A stretch of DNA of 64,000 nucleotides from Nodosilinea sp. LEGE 06152 (GCF_015207525.1 NZ_JADEWR010000010.1:75305-139304), one strand, 5' to 3'; numbered from the stretch's first letter, positions 1 through 8,413 are shown. Notes: generated by a model from the sequence alone, not told the origin. Numbers and translations: made by a program.

Positions 1-244
1 GGCTGAGTTTACCTATTTCTCAAACTGCATTCTGCAGGACGAAGACCTAGAACCCTCGGGAGCAGAAGGGCTAAACGATATTCGCATTATCGAGGCGCTG
101 CACCAGTCGATTCAGGCGGGCAAACCTGTCGCCCTCGACCACATGGATCATGCCCGGCACCCCAACCCTGAGCTGATCACGGTTCGACCACCTAACCCAG
201 AAACGCCGGAGCCCGTTCATGCCGCCAGTCCCGGTGACAGCTAG
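1..244 (+). CDS. Gfo/Idh/MocA-family oxidoreductase, C-terminal end (partial)
   Basis: The frame beginning at base 2 is open from the window edge to a TAG at 242-244 and encodes the last 80 residues of a larger protein whose start lies outside. The stretch FSNCILQDEDLEPSGAEG followed by DIRIIEALHQSIQAGKPV is the typical C-terminal end of glucose-fructose-oxidoreductase-like NAD(P)-dependent sugar dehydrogenases, where a helix of this kind closes the substrate domain. The tail after it is proline-rich and poorly conserved. The sugar substrate cannot be told from this fragment, and the nucleotide-binding domain is not visible. The family call is from recognition of this motif. Confidence 0.72.
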   Translation, partial: AEFTYFSNCILQDEDLEPSGAEGLNDIRIIEALHQSIQAGKPVALDHMDHARHPNPELITVRPPNPETPEPVHAASPGDS

Positions 245-282
245 CGGGCCTCTATGGCAGAGCCGAACTTTAGAGCAGAACC

Positions 283-495
283 ATGACCAAACCTACCTTC
301 CACGACGAGCAAAGCCTGGCCGATGCCGCCGAAGACCTCGGTAACCAGGCGCTACAGCAGGGCATCATCCACAGTTTTGTGGTGCGCCACTTTGCCGACA
401 GCCGCCAGTTCTACATTCCCGACGAACACAGCGAACCTCTTACCCCAGAGGAGGCCTACATGCAGTTCAAAGCCTGGGTAGAACAGGCCGATTAA
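283..495 (+). CDS. small hypothetical protein, 70 aa
   Basis: A 70-residue acidic protein starting 38 bases after the preceding stop on the same strand, so it may be co-transcribed with the oxidoreductase. It has no signal peptide, membrane segment or cysteine. The middle (HSFVVRHFADSRQFYIPD) looks like a beta-strand region and the end (LTPEEAYMQFKAWVEQAD) like an amphipathic helix. The upstream sequence has only a weak ribosome-binding site (AGAGCAG). I do not recognise the family. Codon use matches the neighbours, so it is probably a real gene. Confidence 0.55.
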   Translation: MTKPTFHDEQSLADAAEDLGNQALQQGIIHSFVVRHFADSRQFYIPDEHSEPLTPEEAYMQFKAWVEQAD

Positions 496-569
496 ACCTC
501 AGCGGGGTGTAATACCAATTGTCCAGGCTGTAAGCGCGGCACCCCAACGATAAAGACCCATAGCCGGTC

Positions 570-607
570 CCTGAGCGGAGTCGATGGGCCTGAGCGGAGT
601 CGATGGG
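570..607. repeat. 19-bp tandem direct repeat carrying CTGAGCGGAGTCG
   Basis: Two identical adjacent 19-bp units. The core CTGAGCGGAGTCG, or its complement CGACTCCGCTCAG, recurs at about 11107-11121 and at 38125-38137, where it forms the loop of a hairpin. This marks a short dispersed repeat family in the genome. Confidence 0.8.
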
Positions 608-731
608 CCTCAGCAAAGCGAGTGCTGGACACTCAGCCGCCTCAAAGTGGCTAGGGCCTGTTCTATAAAGAGCAAGCCCAAGTTCAAAAACCCAGACCTA
701 AATAGGCATCCCGTAGGGACAAACGGTCGTT

Positions 732-753
732 TGCCCTCAACCGGTTGAGGGCA
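732..753. repeat. 22-bp perfect palindrome
   Basis: Bases 732-753 read the same on both strands (centre CCGG). The half-site CCGGTTGAGGGC is repeated in direct orientation after the pilin gene (about 29340-29370). The function is unknown. It could be a dispersed repeat, a terminator element or a protein-binding site. Confidence 0.7.
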
Positions 754-819
754 GGCAATCAGGGTTTGGTATGATGCGCAATCCGATCTAGTGAACCCCG
801 ATTTTTAAGCGGAAACCCG

Positions 820-847
820 GTAGGGGCGTAGCATGCTACGCCCCTAC
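820..847. repeat. 28-bp perfect palindrome, GGGGCGTAGCATGCTACGCC family
   Basis: Bases 820-847 form a perfect palindrome. The same core is present as a 22-bp palindrome at 47749-47770, and a related hairpin with core GGGGCATTGC lies at 33532-33554. All three lie between genes. In the first two copies CAATCCGAT and AACCC-type flanks also match, so a unit longer than the palindrome is repeated. Confidence 0.78.
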
Positions 848-964
848 GCCCCTACGAAATAGAAAAGCGCAGTTAGTCCCTACCTAACTGCGCTGTTTCT
901 CACGAATAAGTTTTACGATTCATGGCAACTGACGTGAGAAGGCTTTAAATCTGCTGGCTCATGG

Positions 965-3181
965 TCAGCCAAAGCGCCCTGCTGTCGTGGCAATCAGGAA
1001 GGCGGCGAAGGTGAGAATATAGCCAACGGTGAAGTGGGCCACACCGACCAACCAACCCTGAACGATGGACATGGCAACGGGCTTGTCCTTCCAGCGCACC
1101 AGGTTGGCTAAAGGTGTGCGCTCGTGCGCCCAGACCAGAGTTTCAATTAGCTCCTGCCAGTAGCCTCGCCAGGCGATCAGGAACATAAACCCGGTGGCCC
1201 ACACCAGGTGACCAAACAGGAACATCCAGCCCCAGACGGCTAAGTCGTTCATGCCATAAGGGTTATAGCCGTTGATAACCTGGGCAGAGTTAAGCCAGAG
1301 ATAGTCTCGGAACCAGCCCATCAGGTAGGTCGAGTTTTCGTTGAACTGGGCTATATTCCCTGACCAGAGGGCTAGATGTTTCCAGTGCCAGTAGAAGGTC
1401 ACCCAGCCCAGCGTATTCAACATCCAGAACAGCGCTAAGAAGAACGACTGTTGCCAGGAAGAGGTTTGGCAGGTACCGCCGCGTCCGGGGCCGTCGCAGG
1501 GGAAGGTATAGCCAAAGTCTTTCTTGTCGGGCATTAGCTTGGTGCCACGGGCATCTAGCGCACCTTTCACACAGATTAAGGTGGTGGTGTGCAGACCCAG
1601 GGCGATCGCATGGTGCACCAAAAAGTCACCGGGGCCAATGGTCAAGAACAGCGAATTGCTGGTGTTGTTGATGGCGTCTAGCCAGCCCGGCAGCCAAACG
1701 TTGCCGTGGTTGGGCCAGGCCGTCGTAGCCAAACTGTCGGGGTTAGACAGCAGCGTGTTCATGCCGTACAGCAGCTTGCCGTGGGAGGCTTGAATCCACT
1801 GGGCAAAGACTGGCTCTACTAGAATCTGCTTTTCGGGGGTGCCAAAGGCGGTCACCACATCGTTGTGCACGTACAACCCCAGGGTGTGAAAGCCCAAGAA
1901 CAGTGATACCCAGCTCAGGTGAGAGATAATCGCTTCTTTGTGGGCCAAAACCCTGGCCAGCACGTTGTTTGCGTTGGCCGCTGGGTCGTAGTCTCGCACC
2001 CAGAAAATGCCGGCATGGGCGAAGGCCCCCACCATCAAAAAGCCTGCGATGTACTGGTGGTGGGTGTAAAGGGCCGCCTGAGTGGTGTAGTCCTGGGCCA
2101 TGAAGGCATAGGGCGGCATCGAGTACATGTGCTGGGCCACCAGCGATGTCACCGTACCCAGAGCACCTAGCGCCAGAGAGAGCTGAAAGTGCAGGGAATT
2201 GTTGATGGTGTCATACAAACCCCTGTGCCCTTCACCCAGGCCACCGCCCGGGGGTTTGTGGGCATGCAAAATCTCTTTGATGCTGTGGCCAATGCCAAAG
2301 TTGGTGCGGTACATGTGCCCGGCGATGATGAAAATCACCGCGATCGCCAGGTGGTGGTGGGCCATATCCGTCAGCCAGAGCGAATCTGTTTGAGGGTGAA
2401 ACCCGCCCAAAAAGGTCAAAATCGCTGTACCCGAACCCTGGGCCGTACCAAACATATGGTTCGCCGTGTCGGGGTTTTGAGCATAGGCCGCCCAATTGCC
2501 GCTAAAAAACGGCCCTAACCCAGCCGGGTGCGGCGGCGTGGTGAGAAAATTATTCCACCCTACGTGCTGCCCTCGCGACTCGGGAATAGCAACGTGAATC
2601 AGGTGCCCAGCCCAAGCCAAAGAACTGACCCCAAATAACCCAGCCAGGTGATGGTTTAGGCGAGACTCAGCATTTTTGAACCAGGACAGGCTGGGGCGAA
2701 ACCTGGGTTGTAGGTGCAGCCAGCCAGCAAATAGAAATAGGGCAGACAGCAGCAGTAAAAACACCGCTCCCATGTAGAGATCGTTGTTTGTTCGCATGCC
2801 GATGGTGTACCACCAGTGATACACCCCTGAATAGGCAATGTTGACGGGGTTGGTGGCCCCCCCTCGGGTGAACGCATCAACCGCAGGTTGACCAAAGTGG
2901 GGGTCCCAAATGGCGTGGGCAATCGGGCTAGTATTGAGCGGATCTTTGATCCACTGTTCAAAGTTGCCTTGCCAGGCGACGTGGAACAGGTTGCCTGATG
3001 TCCACAGAAAAATGATTGCCACATGGCCGAAGTGGGAGGCGAAGATCTTTTGATGCAGCGCCTCTTCGGTCATGCCATCGTGGCTTTCAAAATCGTGGGC
3101 CGTGGCAATCCCATACCAGAGCCGACGCGTAGTCGGATCGGCCGCCAGGTCTTGGCTAAATTTTGGGAATTTAGTGGCCAT
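965..3181 (-). CDS. psaB: photosystem I P700 apoprotein A2 (PsaB), solitary copy
   Basis: Full-length (738 aa) large core subunit of photosystem I, which with PsaA binds the P700 chlorophylls, antenna chlorophylls, phylloquinone and the F_X iron-sulfur cluster in the thylakoid. The N-terminus [13 protein letters not shown], the antenna helices rich in histidine pairs and the F_X loop [12 protein letters not shown] are diagnostic. The F_X cysteines are residues 562 and 571. The start has a good ribosome site (AGGAAAG). Cyanobacterial psaB normally follows psaA directly. Here the upstream side is a 790-base spacer and then an unrelated gene on the other strand, so this is a stand-alone copy, probably a second paralogue. 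Residues near the cofactors differ from the usual sequence (Ala670 before WRGYW; QTSSWQQ after Cys571; see findings). Confidence 0.97.
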   Translation of the reverse strand: MATKFPKFSQDLAADPTTRRLWYGIATAHDFESHDGMTEEALHQKIFASHFGHVAIIFLWTSGNLFHVAWQGNFEQWIKDPLNTSPIAHAIWDPHFGQPAVDAFTRGGATNPVNIAYSGVYHWWYTIGMRTNNDLYMGAVFLLLLSALFLFAGWLHLQPRFRPSLSWFKNAESRLNHHLAGLFGVSSLAWAGHLIHVAIPESRGQHVGWNNFLTTPPHPAGLGPFFSGNWAAYAQNPDTANHMFGTAQGSGTAILTFLGGFHPQTDSLWLTDMAHHHLAIAVIFIIAGHMYRTNFGIGHSIKEILHAHKPPGGGLGEGHRGLYDTINNSLHFQLSLALGALGTVTSLVAQHMYSMPPYAFMAQDYTTQAALYTHHQYIAGFLMVGAFAHAGIFWVRDYDPAANANNVLARVLAHKEAIISHLSWVSLFLGFHTLGLYVHNDVVTAFGTPEKQILVEPVFAQWIQASHGKLLYGMNTLLSNPDSLATTAWPNHGNVWLPGWLDAINNTSNSLFLTIGPGDFLVHHAIALGLHTTTLICVKGALDARGTKLMPDKKDFGYTFPCDGPGRGGTCQTSSWQQSFFLALFWMLNTLGWVTFYWHWKHLALWSGNIAQFNENSTYLMGWFRDYLWLNSAQVINGYNPYGMNDLAVWGWMFLFGHLVWATGFMFLIAWRGYWQELIETLVWAHERTPLANLVRWKDKPVAMSIVQGWLVGVAHFTVGYILTFAAFLIATTAGRFG

Positions 3182-3972
3182 GGTCTTTCCTAATCATTGG
3201 GTTAGGCTTATCCGCTTAGAAGACTCAATGAGAGCAACAGCGGTTGAGTGGACCGTCACCGCGTCTTAGCAGAAGCTTGATTTAAGAACATTAACTTTTC
3301 CTAAAGCTTGCCACCAAGCCAGCCTTTTTCATTCAATGCCCTGTTAGCAAATGACCTATATTGCCAGGGACATTGTCCATTCGGCCCGGTACAGTAGTGG
3401 GCTTGGGTTTCTGATACAAACGCGGTCTCAATAGGTGAAAACGGAAAACCTATTAAGCGATCACAATATGGGGCCAATTACGCCACTCCATCTACCGAAA
3501 GTTAGAGAGCAGGAAAAGCCTTAAGGGTAAGCAGGAAAAGATTGTGAACAGACCTGAAAAAAGAGGCTTTTTCGCATTGCCTGTAAAGGCAATATTTTCT
3601 CCCTATAGAATAATTTGGTCTTAAGTTTTGTAATAAACTCTCTGTGCAGAATGACTGTGTGGAAAGACCCCATCAAAGTTCAGGTCGCGAGCCGAACTTC
3701 GACGGGGTTTGTGTGTGGTTCAGGCAATGGCAAAACTGTTCGGTTAAACCTCCCCCAAAGCCCGATAAAACTGCTATGCATTTGCTTGGGAAATAATCAG
3801 CGATCGCAGCCAACCGACGACCTGTCGTCCAGGTTCCGAAAACTGCCAAAATCAGAGATTTTGAAGTCTGAAAACCTATCTACAGCATCCTGCTTTGCAA
3901 AAACAAAGCCAAAGCGCCAAGATTAAGGAGCAGCGCCAGACGCAAACGGCCAGTACCTTCAGCCCTCTCAGC
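3182..3972. other. long spacer between divergent psaB and flavoprotein genes
   Basis: This 790-base interval holds no recognisable gene and no trace of psaA. It must carry the promoters of both flanking divergent genes. It contains a run of AT-rich sequence (3540-3640) and a long imperfect hairpin at 3665-3710. A 103-codon open frame in it (3615-3926) has no family features and overlaps the hairpin, so I do not call it. Confidence 0.6.
3665..3710 (+). ncRNA. long imperfect hairpin, possible structured RNA
   Basis: Arms 3667-3681 and 3694-3708 pair over 15 positions with two A/C mismatches around a 12-base loop, and flanking bases extend the stem slightly. There is no T-run after it, so it is not an ordinary terminator. 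It lies about 260 bases before the flavoprotein start and about 490 bases upstream of psaB. It could be part of a leader or small RNA. This is structure seen by eye only. Confidence 0.3.
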
Positions 3973-5517
3973 ATGACTTCATCCCCCGGCATCATTGTGA
4001 TTGGCAGCGGCATTGGCGGCCTGTGCTGTGGGGCGCTGCTGGCCCGCTACGGCTACCGCGTCACCGTCTGCGAAAGCCACACCATTGCAGGCGGAGCCGC
4101 CCACGGCTTTGAGCGCGGCGGCTACACCTTTGACTCCGGCCCATCCCTTTACTCGGGCATGTCTTACCGAGATTCTACCAACCCGCTGCGTCACGTGTTG
4201 GATGCCGTGGGGGAAGGTGACAGCATCACCTGGGCCAACTACGACACTTGGGGCGTGCGCATTCCCGAGGGCGATTTTGATACCACCGTGGGCAATGACC
4301 AGTTTGCCGAGGTGCTGCAAACCCTGCGAGGCGATGCCGCCGTGCAGGACTGGCGGCGGCTGCAAAGGGCCATGGAGCCCCTGGGCAAAGCCGCCACCGC
4401 CCTACCCCCCGCCGCTCTGCGGCTGGATTTAGGTGCCCTGCAAACCGTCGCCCCCTACGGCTGGAACCTGCTGCGCAACGCCCCTGCCCTCACCCAGTCG
4501 AGCAATCCCTTCAGCACCGTGCTCGACCGCACTACCCGCGACCCCTTCATTCGCCACTGGATGAATCTGCTCTGCTTCTTGCTGTCGGGCCTGCCCGCCG
4601 AGGGCACCAGCACCGCCGAAATGGCCTTTATGTTTGCCGAGTGGTACCGCCCCGGCGTCACCCTCGACTACCCCATCGGCGGCAGCGCGGCCCTGATTGC
4701 GGCCCTGGTGCGCGGCCTGGAAAAATTTGGCGGCACCCTGCGGCTGGGGGCGCACGTAGAGCAAATTTTGGTAGAGGGTGGGCGGGTTACTGGGGTGGCG
4801 CTGCGATCGGGCGACATTCTCCAGGCCGACACGGTCATCTCCAACGCCTCCATTTGGGATACGCTGAAGCTGGTGCCCGATGGCGCATTGCCCAAAGCAT
4901 TCGTAGAAGAACGTCAGGCCACCCCCGAGTGCCCCAGCTTTTTGCACCTGCACCTGGGCATCGACGGCACAGGACTGCCCGAAGATTTGGCCTGTCACTA
5001 TATCACTGTCGAGGATTGGGCGCTGGGCATTGACGCGCCGCAAAACCTGATTGTGATGTCGATTCCTTCGGTGCTCGACCCGTCGCTGGCTCCGTCGGGC
5101 AAGCATGCCATCCACGTCTATACCCCCGCCACCGAACCCTACGAGCTGTGGCAGGGGTTAGATCGCCGCAGCCCCGAGTACGCGGCGCTAAAGCAAACGC
5201 GGGCAGAACCACTCTGGCGCGCCCTAGAGCGCATCATTCCCGACGTGCGCCAGCGGGTTGAGGTGGAGCTAGTCGGTACGCCCCTCACCCACGAGCGCTT
5301 TTTGCGCTGCCACCGGGGTAGCTACGGCCCGGCCATTTCGGCTCAGGACGGCCTGTTCCCTGGCCCTAAAACACCGCTGGAGGGGCTGCTCTGCGTGGGC
5401 GGCTCGACTTTCCCCGGCATTGGCCTGCCCGCCGTCGCCGCCTGCGGACTGATTACCGCCAACACGCTGGCCTCAGTCAGCCAGCACCGCCAAATGCTGC
5501 GAGAGGTACTGGGGTAG
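3973..5517 (+). CDS. CrtISO/phytoene-desaturase-like FAD-dependent oxidoreductase
   Basis: A 514-residue flavoprotein of the phytoene desaturase / carotenoid isomerase superfamily. The start ATG at 3973 puts the FAD-binding motif IIVIGSGIGGLCCGALLARYG at the N-terminus as usual; an upstream in-frame ATG at 3895 would add 26 low-complexity residues. The family motif GGAAHGFERGGYTFDSGPS follows, and the C-terminal FAD motif is GLLCVGGSTFPGIGLPAVAA. The enzyme probably acts on a carotenoid or related polyene, but it differs from classical CrtH and matches the less characterised CrtISO-like group found in cyanobacteria and chloroplasts. Its substrate is unknown. It is divergent from psaB and convergent with the SpoIID gene, 7 bases away. 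Confidence 0.8.
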   Translation: MTSSPGIIVIGSGIGGLCCGALLARYGYRVTVCESHTIAGGAAHGFERGGYTFDSGPSLYSGMSYRDSTNPLRHVLDAVGEGDSITWANYDTWGVRIPEGDFDTTVGNDQFAEVLQTLRGDAAVQDWRRLQRAMEPLGKAATALPPAALRLDLGALQTVAPYGWNLLRNAPALTQSSNPFSTVLDRTTRDPFIRHWMNLLCFLLSGLPAEGTSTAEMAFMFAEWYRPGVTLDYPIGGSAALIAALVRGLEKFGGTLRLGAHVEQILVEGGRVTGVALRSGDILQADTVISNASIWDTLKLVPDGALPKAFVEERQATPECPSFLHLHLGIDGTGLPEDLACHYITVEDWALGIDAPQNLIVMSIPSVLDPSLAPSGKHAIHVYTPATEPYELWQGLDRRSPEYAALKQTRAEPLWRALERIIPDVRQRVEVELVGTPLTHERFLRCHRGSYGPAISAQDGLFPGPKTPLEGLLCVGGSTFPGIGLPAVAACGLITANTLASVSQHRQMLREVLG

Positions 5518-5524
5518 GCGATCG

Positions 5525-7219
5525 CTACATTGGATCGCGCCAGAAGGTGAGTTCGTCGCTGATGGGCTGCAGCGTGGTGCCGGGGTAGTAAAACTGCAGA
5601 ATGCGCTGGTAGTTCCAGCCCAGATTGCCCAGCCGGTACGACCCCGTCTGGCTCATGCCGACCCCGTGGCCCCAGCCGCCACCCACAAAGCGGTAGCCCA
5701 CAATTTGGGAGCTGGCGGCTGGGGGCGACCCCTCGGTCACCGGGGGAGCCGTGCCAATGGCGGCTGGAGTTTGGTACATCGGCTCGACGTAGAACAGCAG
5801 GCTGCGGGGAGCGGTCAGCACCCGCACGATTTCGTCTTTCTTGAGCTGCACCACCCCAACGTCGGTTTCGATATCGATCGCCTGCACCCGGCCCGAGTCT
5901 GCCCGTTCCGAAACCCGCACCGAGTTGACCTGGGTAAGCCCTGCCATCGGGTGCTGTCGCCGCCCCAAATAGCCCTTAAGATCCTGGGTGATTTCGGCCA
6001 GGGTGCTTTCGTTGCGCCAGCGAAACAGCTGCCAGGTGTCTTCGTTAAAACCTTTGTCGATCGCCATGAACCGCCGAATGCTTTCCTCGGTGTTGAGCGG
6101 GTACTGGCTGATATTCCACAGGCCGTAGACTGAGTCGACCACGGGGCGCAGGTAGGGGCGATCGGGGCCATCCCACACGTCGCTAAAGGCGGCGGTAACC
6201 CCACCCGTGGTGGAGGAGTAGAGGGCATCGACCAGCTCGTTTTCGTAGGTGAGCACCTGGCCCTGGGTGGCTTGAATGGCCTGGTCGGCCACGGGTGCTG
6301 TGCCGGTGAGGCCCCGATACACCTGGCACTGGGTGTCGGCACAGAGTTCGTAGTCGTCGATCGCAAACCGACGTAAATTTCTCAGGGCATAGGTGCGAGC
6401 CAGCACCGTCTGGGCTTGAATGGCGGGCACCGGGGCGCTGGGGCCAATTTCGTGGGGCACCACGCCGCGCAGGTAGGTTTCAATCGGCACGCTGTTGACC
6501 AGGGTGTAGGTGCCGTAGGTGTTGGGCTGTACCCGCAGGGTGCCGCCGTAGACGCGGGTTACGGGTGGGTCACCGGGCTGGGTAACGCGCACCTGGCCAC
6601 CGCTGGCGCGAATAGCGAGGGCATCGCGCTGGTAGCGGTAGCCGTTGGCCTCAAAGTAGGCCTTGGGAATTTGGCCCAGCACCTGACTGTCGAGAAAGAC
6701 TTCGGTAAAGCCCTGGGCCTGGAGGTTTTGCACCAGCAGACGGCGCACCAGGGGGCTGTTGTAGGTCTCGCGGTTGGCCCACACTTCCCAGCTGCCGGGC
6801 TGGGCGATTTCGGGCTCAATGCCGCGCTGTCGCCACTGCTCGGCGCTGTACTCGGCGGTTTCAAAGCTGCGGTGGTTGCTGAGCACCACGCGTTCGCCCA
6901 GGGTGGCCTCGGGCAGCGGCTCCGGGGCCAGACCGATCACAACCCGGCTGGTGGTAACGGTTTGGGGCTGGCCGTTGGTTTCAAAGCTGAGGGTGAGCTG
7001 CTCGCCGGGCAGAGCTTCGAGGGTGATGCGGTCTTGCAGGTTTTCGCCAAAGCGCTGCACAATGCCGACCTGAATTACCGGGTTTTGGGCGGCAGGGGCG
7101 GGGGCGGCTATGGCCGTGGTAAGGGCGATCGCAACTCCCCCCACGGCTCCTAACAACCGCTGCGATCGCCGATTGCCCAGGGGCCGAAACTGAAATCGGG
7201 GCAGGGAAAGCGTAGCCAT
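5525..7219 (-). CDS. SpoIID/LytB domain-containing protein
   Basis: A 564-residue exported protein with a hydrophobic signal segment at about residues 22-44 ending in APAAQ. The SpoIID/LytB domain lies in the second half: VVPHEIGPSAPVPAIQAQ followed by ARTYALRN, then a C-terminal block GWGHGVGMSQTGSYRLGNLG and the tail FYYPGTTL. In sporulating bacteria SpoIID is a peptidoglycan lytic transglycosylase and LytB is an amidase enhancer. In cyanobacteria related proteins act on the cell wall, and a septal or wall-remodelling role is likely here. The N-terminal 200 residues (GEQLTLSFE, VFLDSQVLG) look like a separate SPOR-like or cradle domain. Confidence 0.88.
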   Translation of the reverse strand: MATLSLPRFQFRPLGNRRSQRLLGAVGGVAIALTTAIAAPAPAAQNPVIQVGIVQRFGENLQDRITLEALPGEQLTLSFETNGQPQTVTTSRVVIGLAPEPLPEATLGERVVLSNHRSFETAEYSAEQWRQRGIEPEIAQPGSWEVWANRETYNSPLVRRLLVQNLQAQGFTEVFLDSQVLGQIPKAYFEANGYRYQRDALAIRASGGQVRVTQPGDPPVTRVYGGTLRVQPNTYGTYTLVNSVPIETYLRGVVPHEIGPSAPVPAIQAQTVLARTYALRNLRRFAIDDYELCADTQCQVYRGLTGTAPVADQAIQATQGQVLTYENELVDALYSSTTGGVTAAFSDVWDGPDRPYLRPVVDSVYGLWNISQYPLNTEESIRRFMAIDKGFNEDTWQLFRWRNESTLAEITQDLKGYLGRRQHPMAGLTQVNSVRVSERADSGRVQAIDIETDVGVVQLKKDEIVRVLTAPRSLLFYVEPMYQTPAAIGTAPPVTEGSPPAASSQIVGYRFVGGGWGHGVGMSQTGSYRLGNLGWNYQRILQFYYPGTTLQPISDELTFWRDPM

Positions 7220-7576
7220 AGTGCTCTAACGACGTAGGGTGCTGCCCGCCGGTTGTGCAGTCGGGCCAAAGAAATTCTAGCGGCTTCAGACCATTAGGGT
7301 GGGAATCTTTTTGGGGTCTATTCTCAATGGGCAATTTCTATGCAATACCGTCATGCTAAAACGGCTGGTGCCACTTATTCCTTGACTGTCGTTACGTGCA
7401 ATTGTCAGCACCTCACCTATTCAAGACGCAGTGAGGTGGGAATAAAATCGCGCTGAGATTGTTGGGTTTCCTTCGTCAAGCCAACCTGCAGGAGATCTGC
7501 GATCGCTCTCTTGTCCGTTGCAGCGAGGTGTTAGCCTACTATAAACTTGGGTATACATAAGCCACCTGACTATATT
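7220..7576. other. spacer with one copy of the GTTGGGTTTCCTTCGTCA repeat
   Basis: No gene is seen. At 7461-7510 there is a dispersed repeat beginning GTTGGGTTTCCTTCGTCA and ending in ATCTGCGATCGCTC. This marks the left edge of a repeat-rich accessory patch. Confidence 0.6.
7461..7510 (+). repeat. dispersed repeat A, copy 1
   Basis: About 50 bp: GTTGGGTTTCCTTCGTCA, then a CCAACCT segment that can pair with the first part, then GAGATCTGCGATCGCTC. Similar copies lie at 8343-8412, 9101-9146 and (right half) 10484-10545. Confidence 0.78.
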
Positions 7577-7783
7577 ATGAGCTATCGCGACATCATCACA
7601 ATTGAACCCGATAAGCGCGGTGGCAAGCCCTGCATCCGTCGAATGCGGATTACGGTCTACGATGTTTTGGGCTGGCTAGCGGCTGGCATGTCTACGGATG
7701 AAATTATTGACGACTTTCCAGAATTAACAGAAACCGACATTAGGGCTTGTTTGGAGTTCGCAGCTGATCGTGAGCATCAGTGA
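7577..7783 (+). CDS. DUF433 antitoxin-like protein
   Basis: A 68-residue protein of the DUF433 (COG2442) family, with the typical series ITIEPDKRGGKPCIRRMRIT, VYDVLGWLAAGMSTDEI and IIDDFPELTETDIRACLEFA. The last part resembles a helix-turn-helix. The start is the second ATG (7577), where the family usually begins; the first, at 7547, adds ten unusual residues. It is followed at once by a DUF5615 gene, the usual arrangement of this predicted type II toxin-antitoxin pair in cyanobacteria. Its likely job is to bind and neutralise the partner and perhaps repress the operon. This is family-based inference. Base composition is AT-richer than the core genes. Confidence 0.85.
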   Translation: MSYRDIITIEPDKRGGKPCIRRMRITVYDVLGWLAAGMSTDEIIDDFPELTETDIRACLEFAADREHQ

Positions 7784-7790
7784 GTGCTGC

Positions 7791-8123
7791 GTGAAGCTGC
7801 TGTTCGACCAAAACCTTAGCCGTAAGTTGGTTAATCGGTTGGCTGATATTTTTCCTGAGTCTAGCCACGTTCAATTCTATAATCTAGCCAAGAAAACAGA
7901 TACTGAGATTTGGGAATTTGCTAAGCTCAATGACTTTTGCATAGTAACGCAAGATGCGGATTTTCCTGAAAGAAGTCGGCTTTATGGCTCTCCACCCAAA
8001 GTAATTTGGCTGCGGTGTGGCAATGCACCAACTAGAGAAGTTGAAAATTTGATTCGATCTGGTACTGAGGCAATTGAAGAACTTTTGTCAAATACTAACC
8101 TGCACTGCTTAGAATTGCACTAA
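7791..8123 (+). CDS. DUF5615 PIN-like protein, putative toxin
   Basis: A 110-residue PIN-like protein (DUF5615/COG4634), the usual partner of DUF433. It begins VKLLFDQNLSRKLV, carrying the first acidic residue of a PIN-type active site, and later has CIVTQDADFPERS with the DxDF pair and VIWLRCGNA. I chose GTG at 7791 because family members start MKLLFDQNLS. An in-frame GTG at 7770 would overlap the antitoxin gene. The expected activity is metal-dependent RNA cleavage, but members of this family are little tested. A second pair of the same families is at 40667-41349. Confidence 0.83.
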   Translation: MKLLFDQNLSRKLVNRLADIFPESSHVQFYNLAKKTDTEIWEFAKLNDFCIVTQDADFPERSRLYGSPPKVIWLRCGNAPTREVENLIRSGTEAIEELLSNTNLHCLELH

Positions 8124-8342
8124 TTCAAACCAAGCCATTAACCCTATTTGTTGGGATAGAGTAGGGGTTATCGATCGCAGGTGACAACGGTAAAGAAGTA
8201 GGTAACCCCTGGGGTTTGGGCACGGCGATCGCATATGGGTGGATGAAGAAATTTGTGCGCTTAGGGTAGGTTATTGGGTAAGAAAACTATCAGGAGAGTT
8301 GTGTTGTGTTGGCACTTCATTCAACCTACAGTAGCTGGAGTT

Positions 8343-8412
8343 GTTTGGTTTCTTTCGTCAACCCAACCTATAAGAGAACTGCGATCGCACCTACAAGAGA
8401 TTTGCGATCGCT
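8343..8412 (+). repeat. dispersed repeat A, copy 2
   Basis: Begins GTTTGGTTTCTTTCGTCAAC and runs into two successive GCGATCGC-bearing ends (ACTGCGATCGCACC and TTGCGATCGCTC), so the right half of the repeat is doubled here. It lies just past the end of the convergent membrane-protein gene. Confidence 0.7.
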
Positions 8413-8413
8413 C

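Larger units (their letters stand above)
496..964. other. gene-free spacer with several short repeats and palindromes
   Basis: No convincing coding region. It holds a 19-bp direct tandem repeat (570-607), a 22-bp perfect palindrome (732-753), a near-palindrome around 713-735 and a 28-bp perfect palindrome (820-847), each listed separately. The block 713-850 resembles the spacer at 47.70-47.86 kb in content but not in order. Confidence 0.6.
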
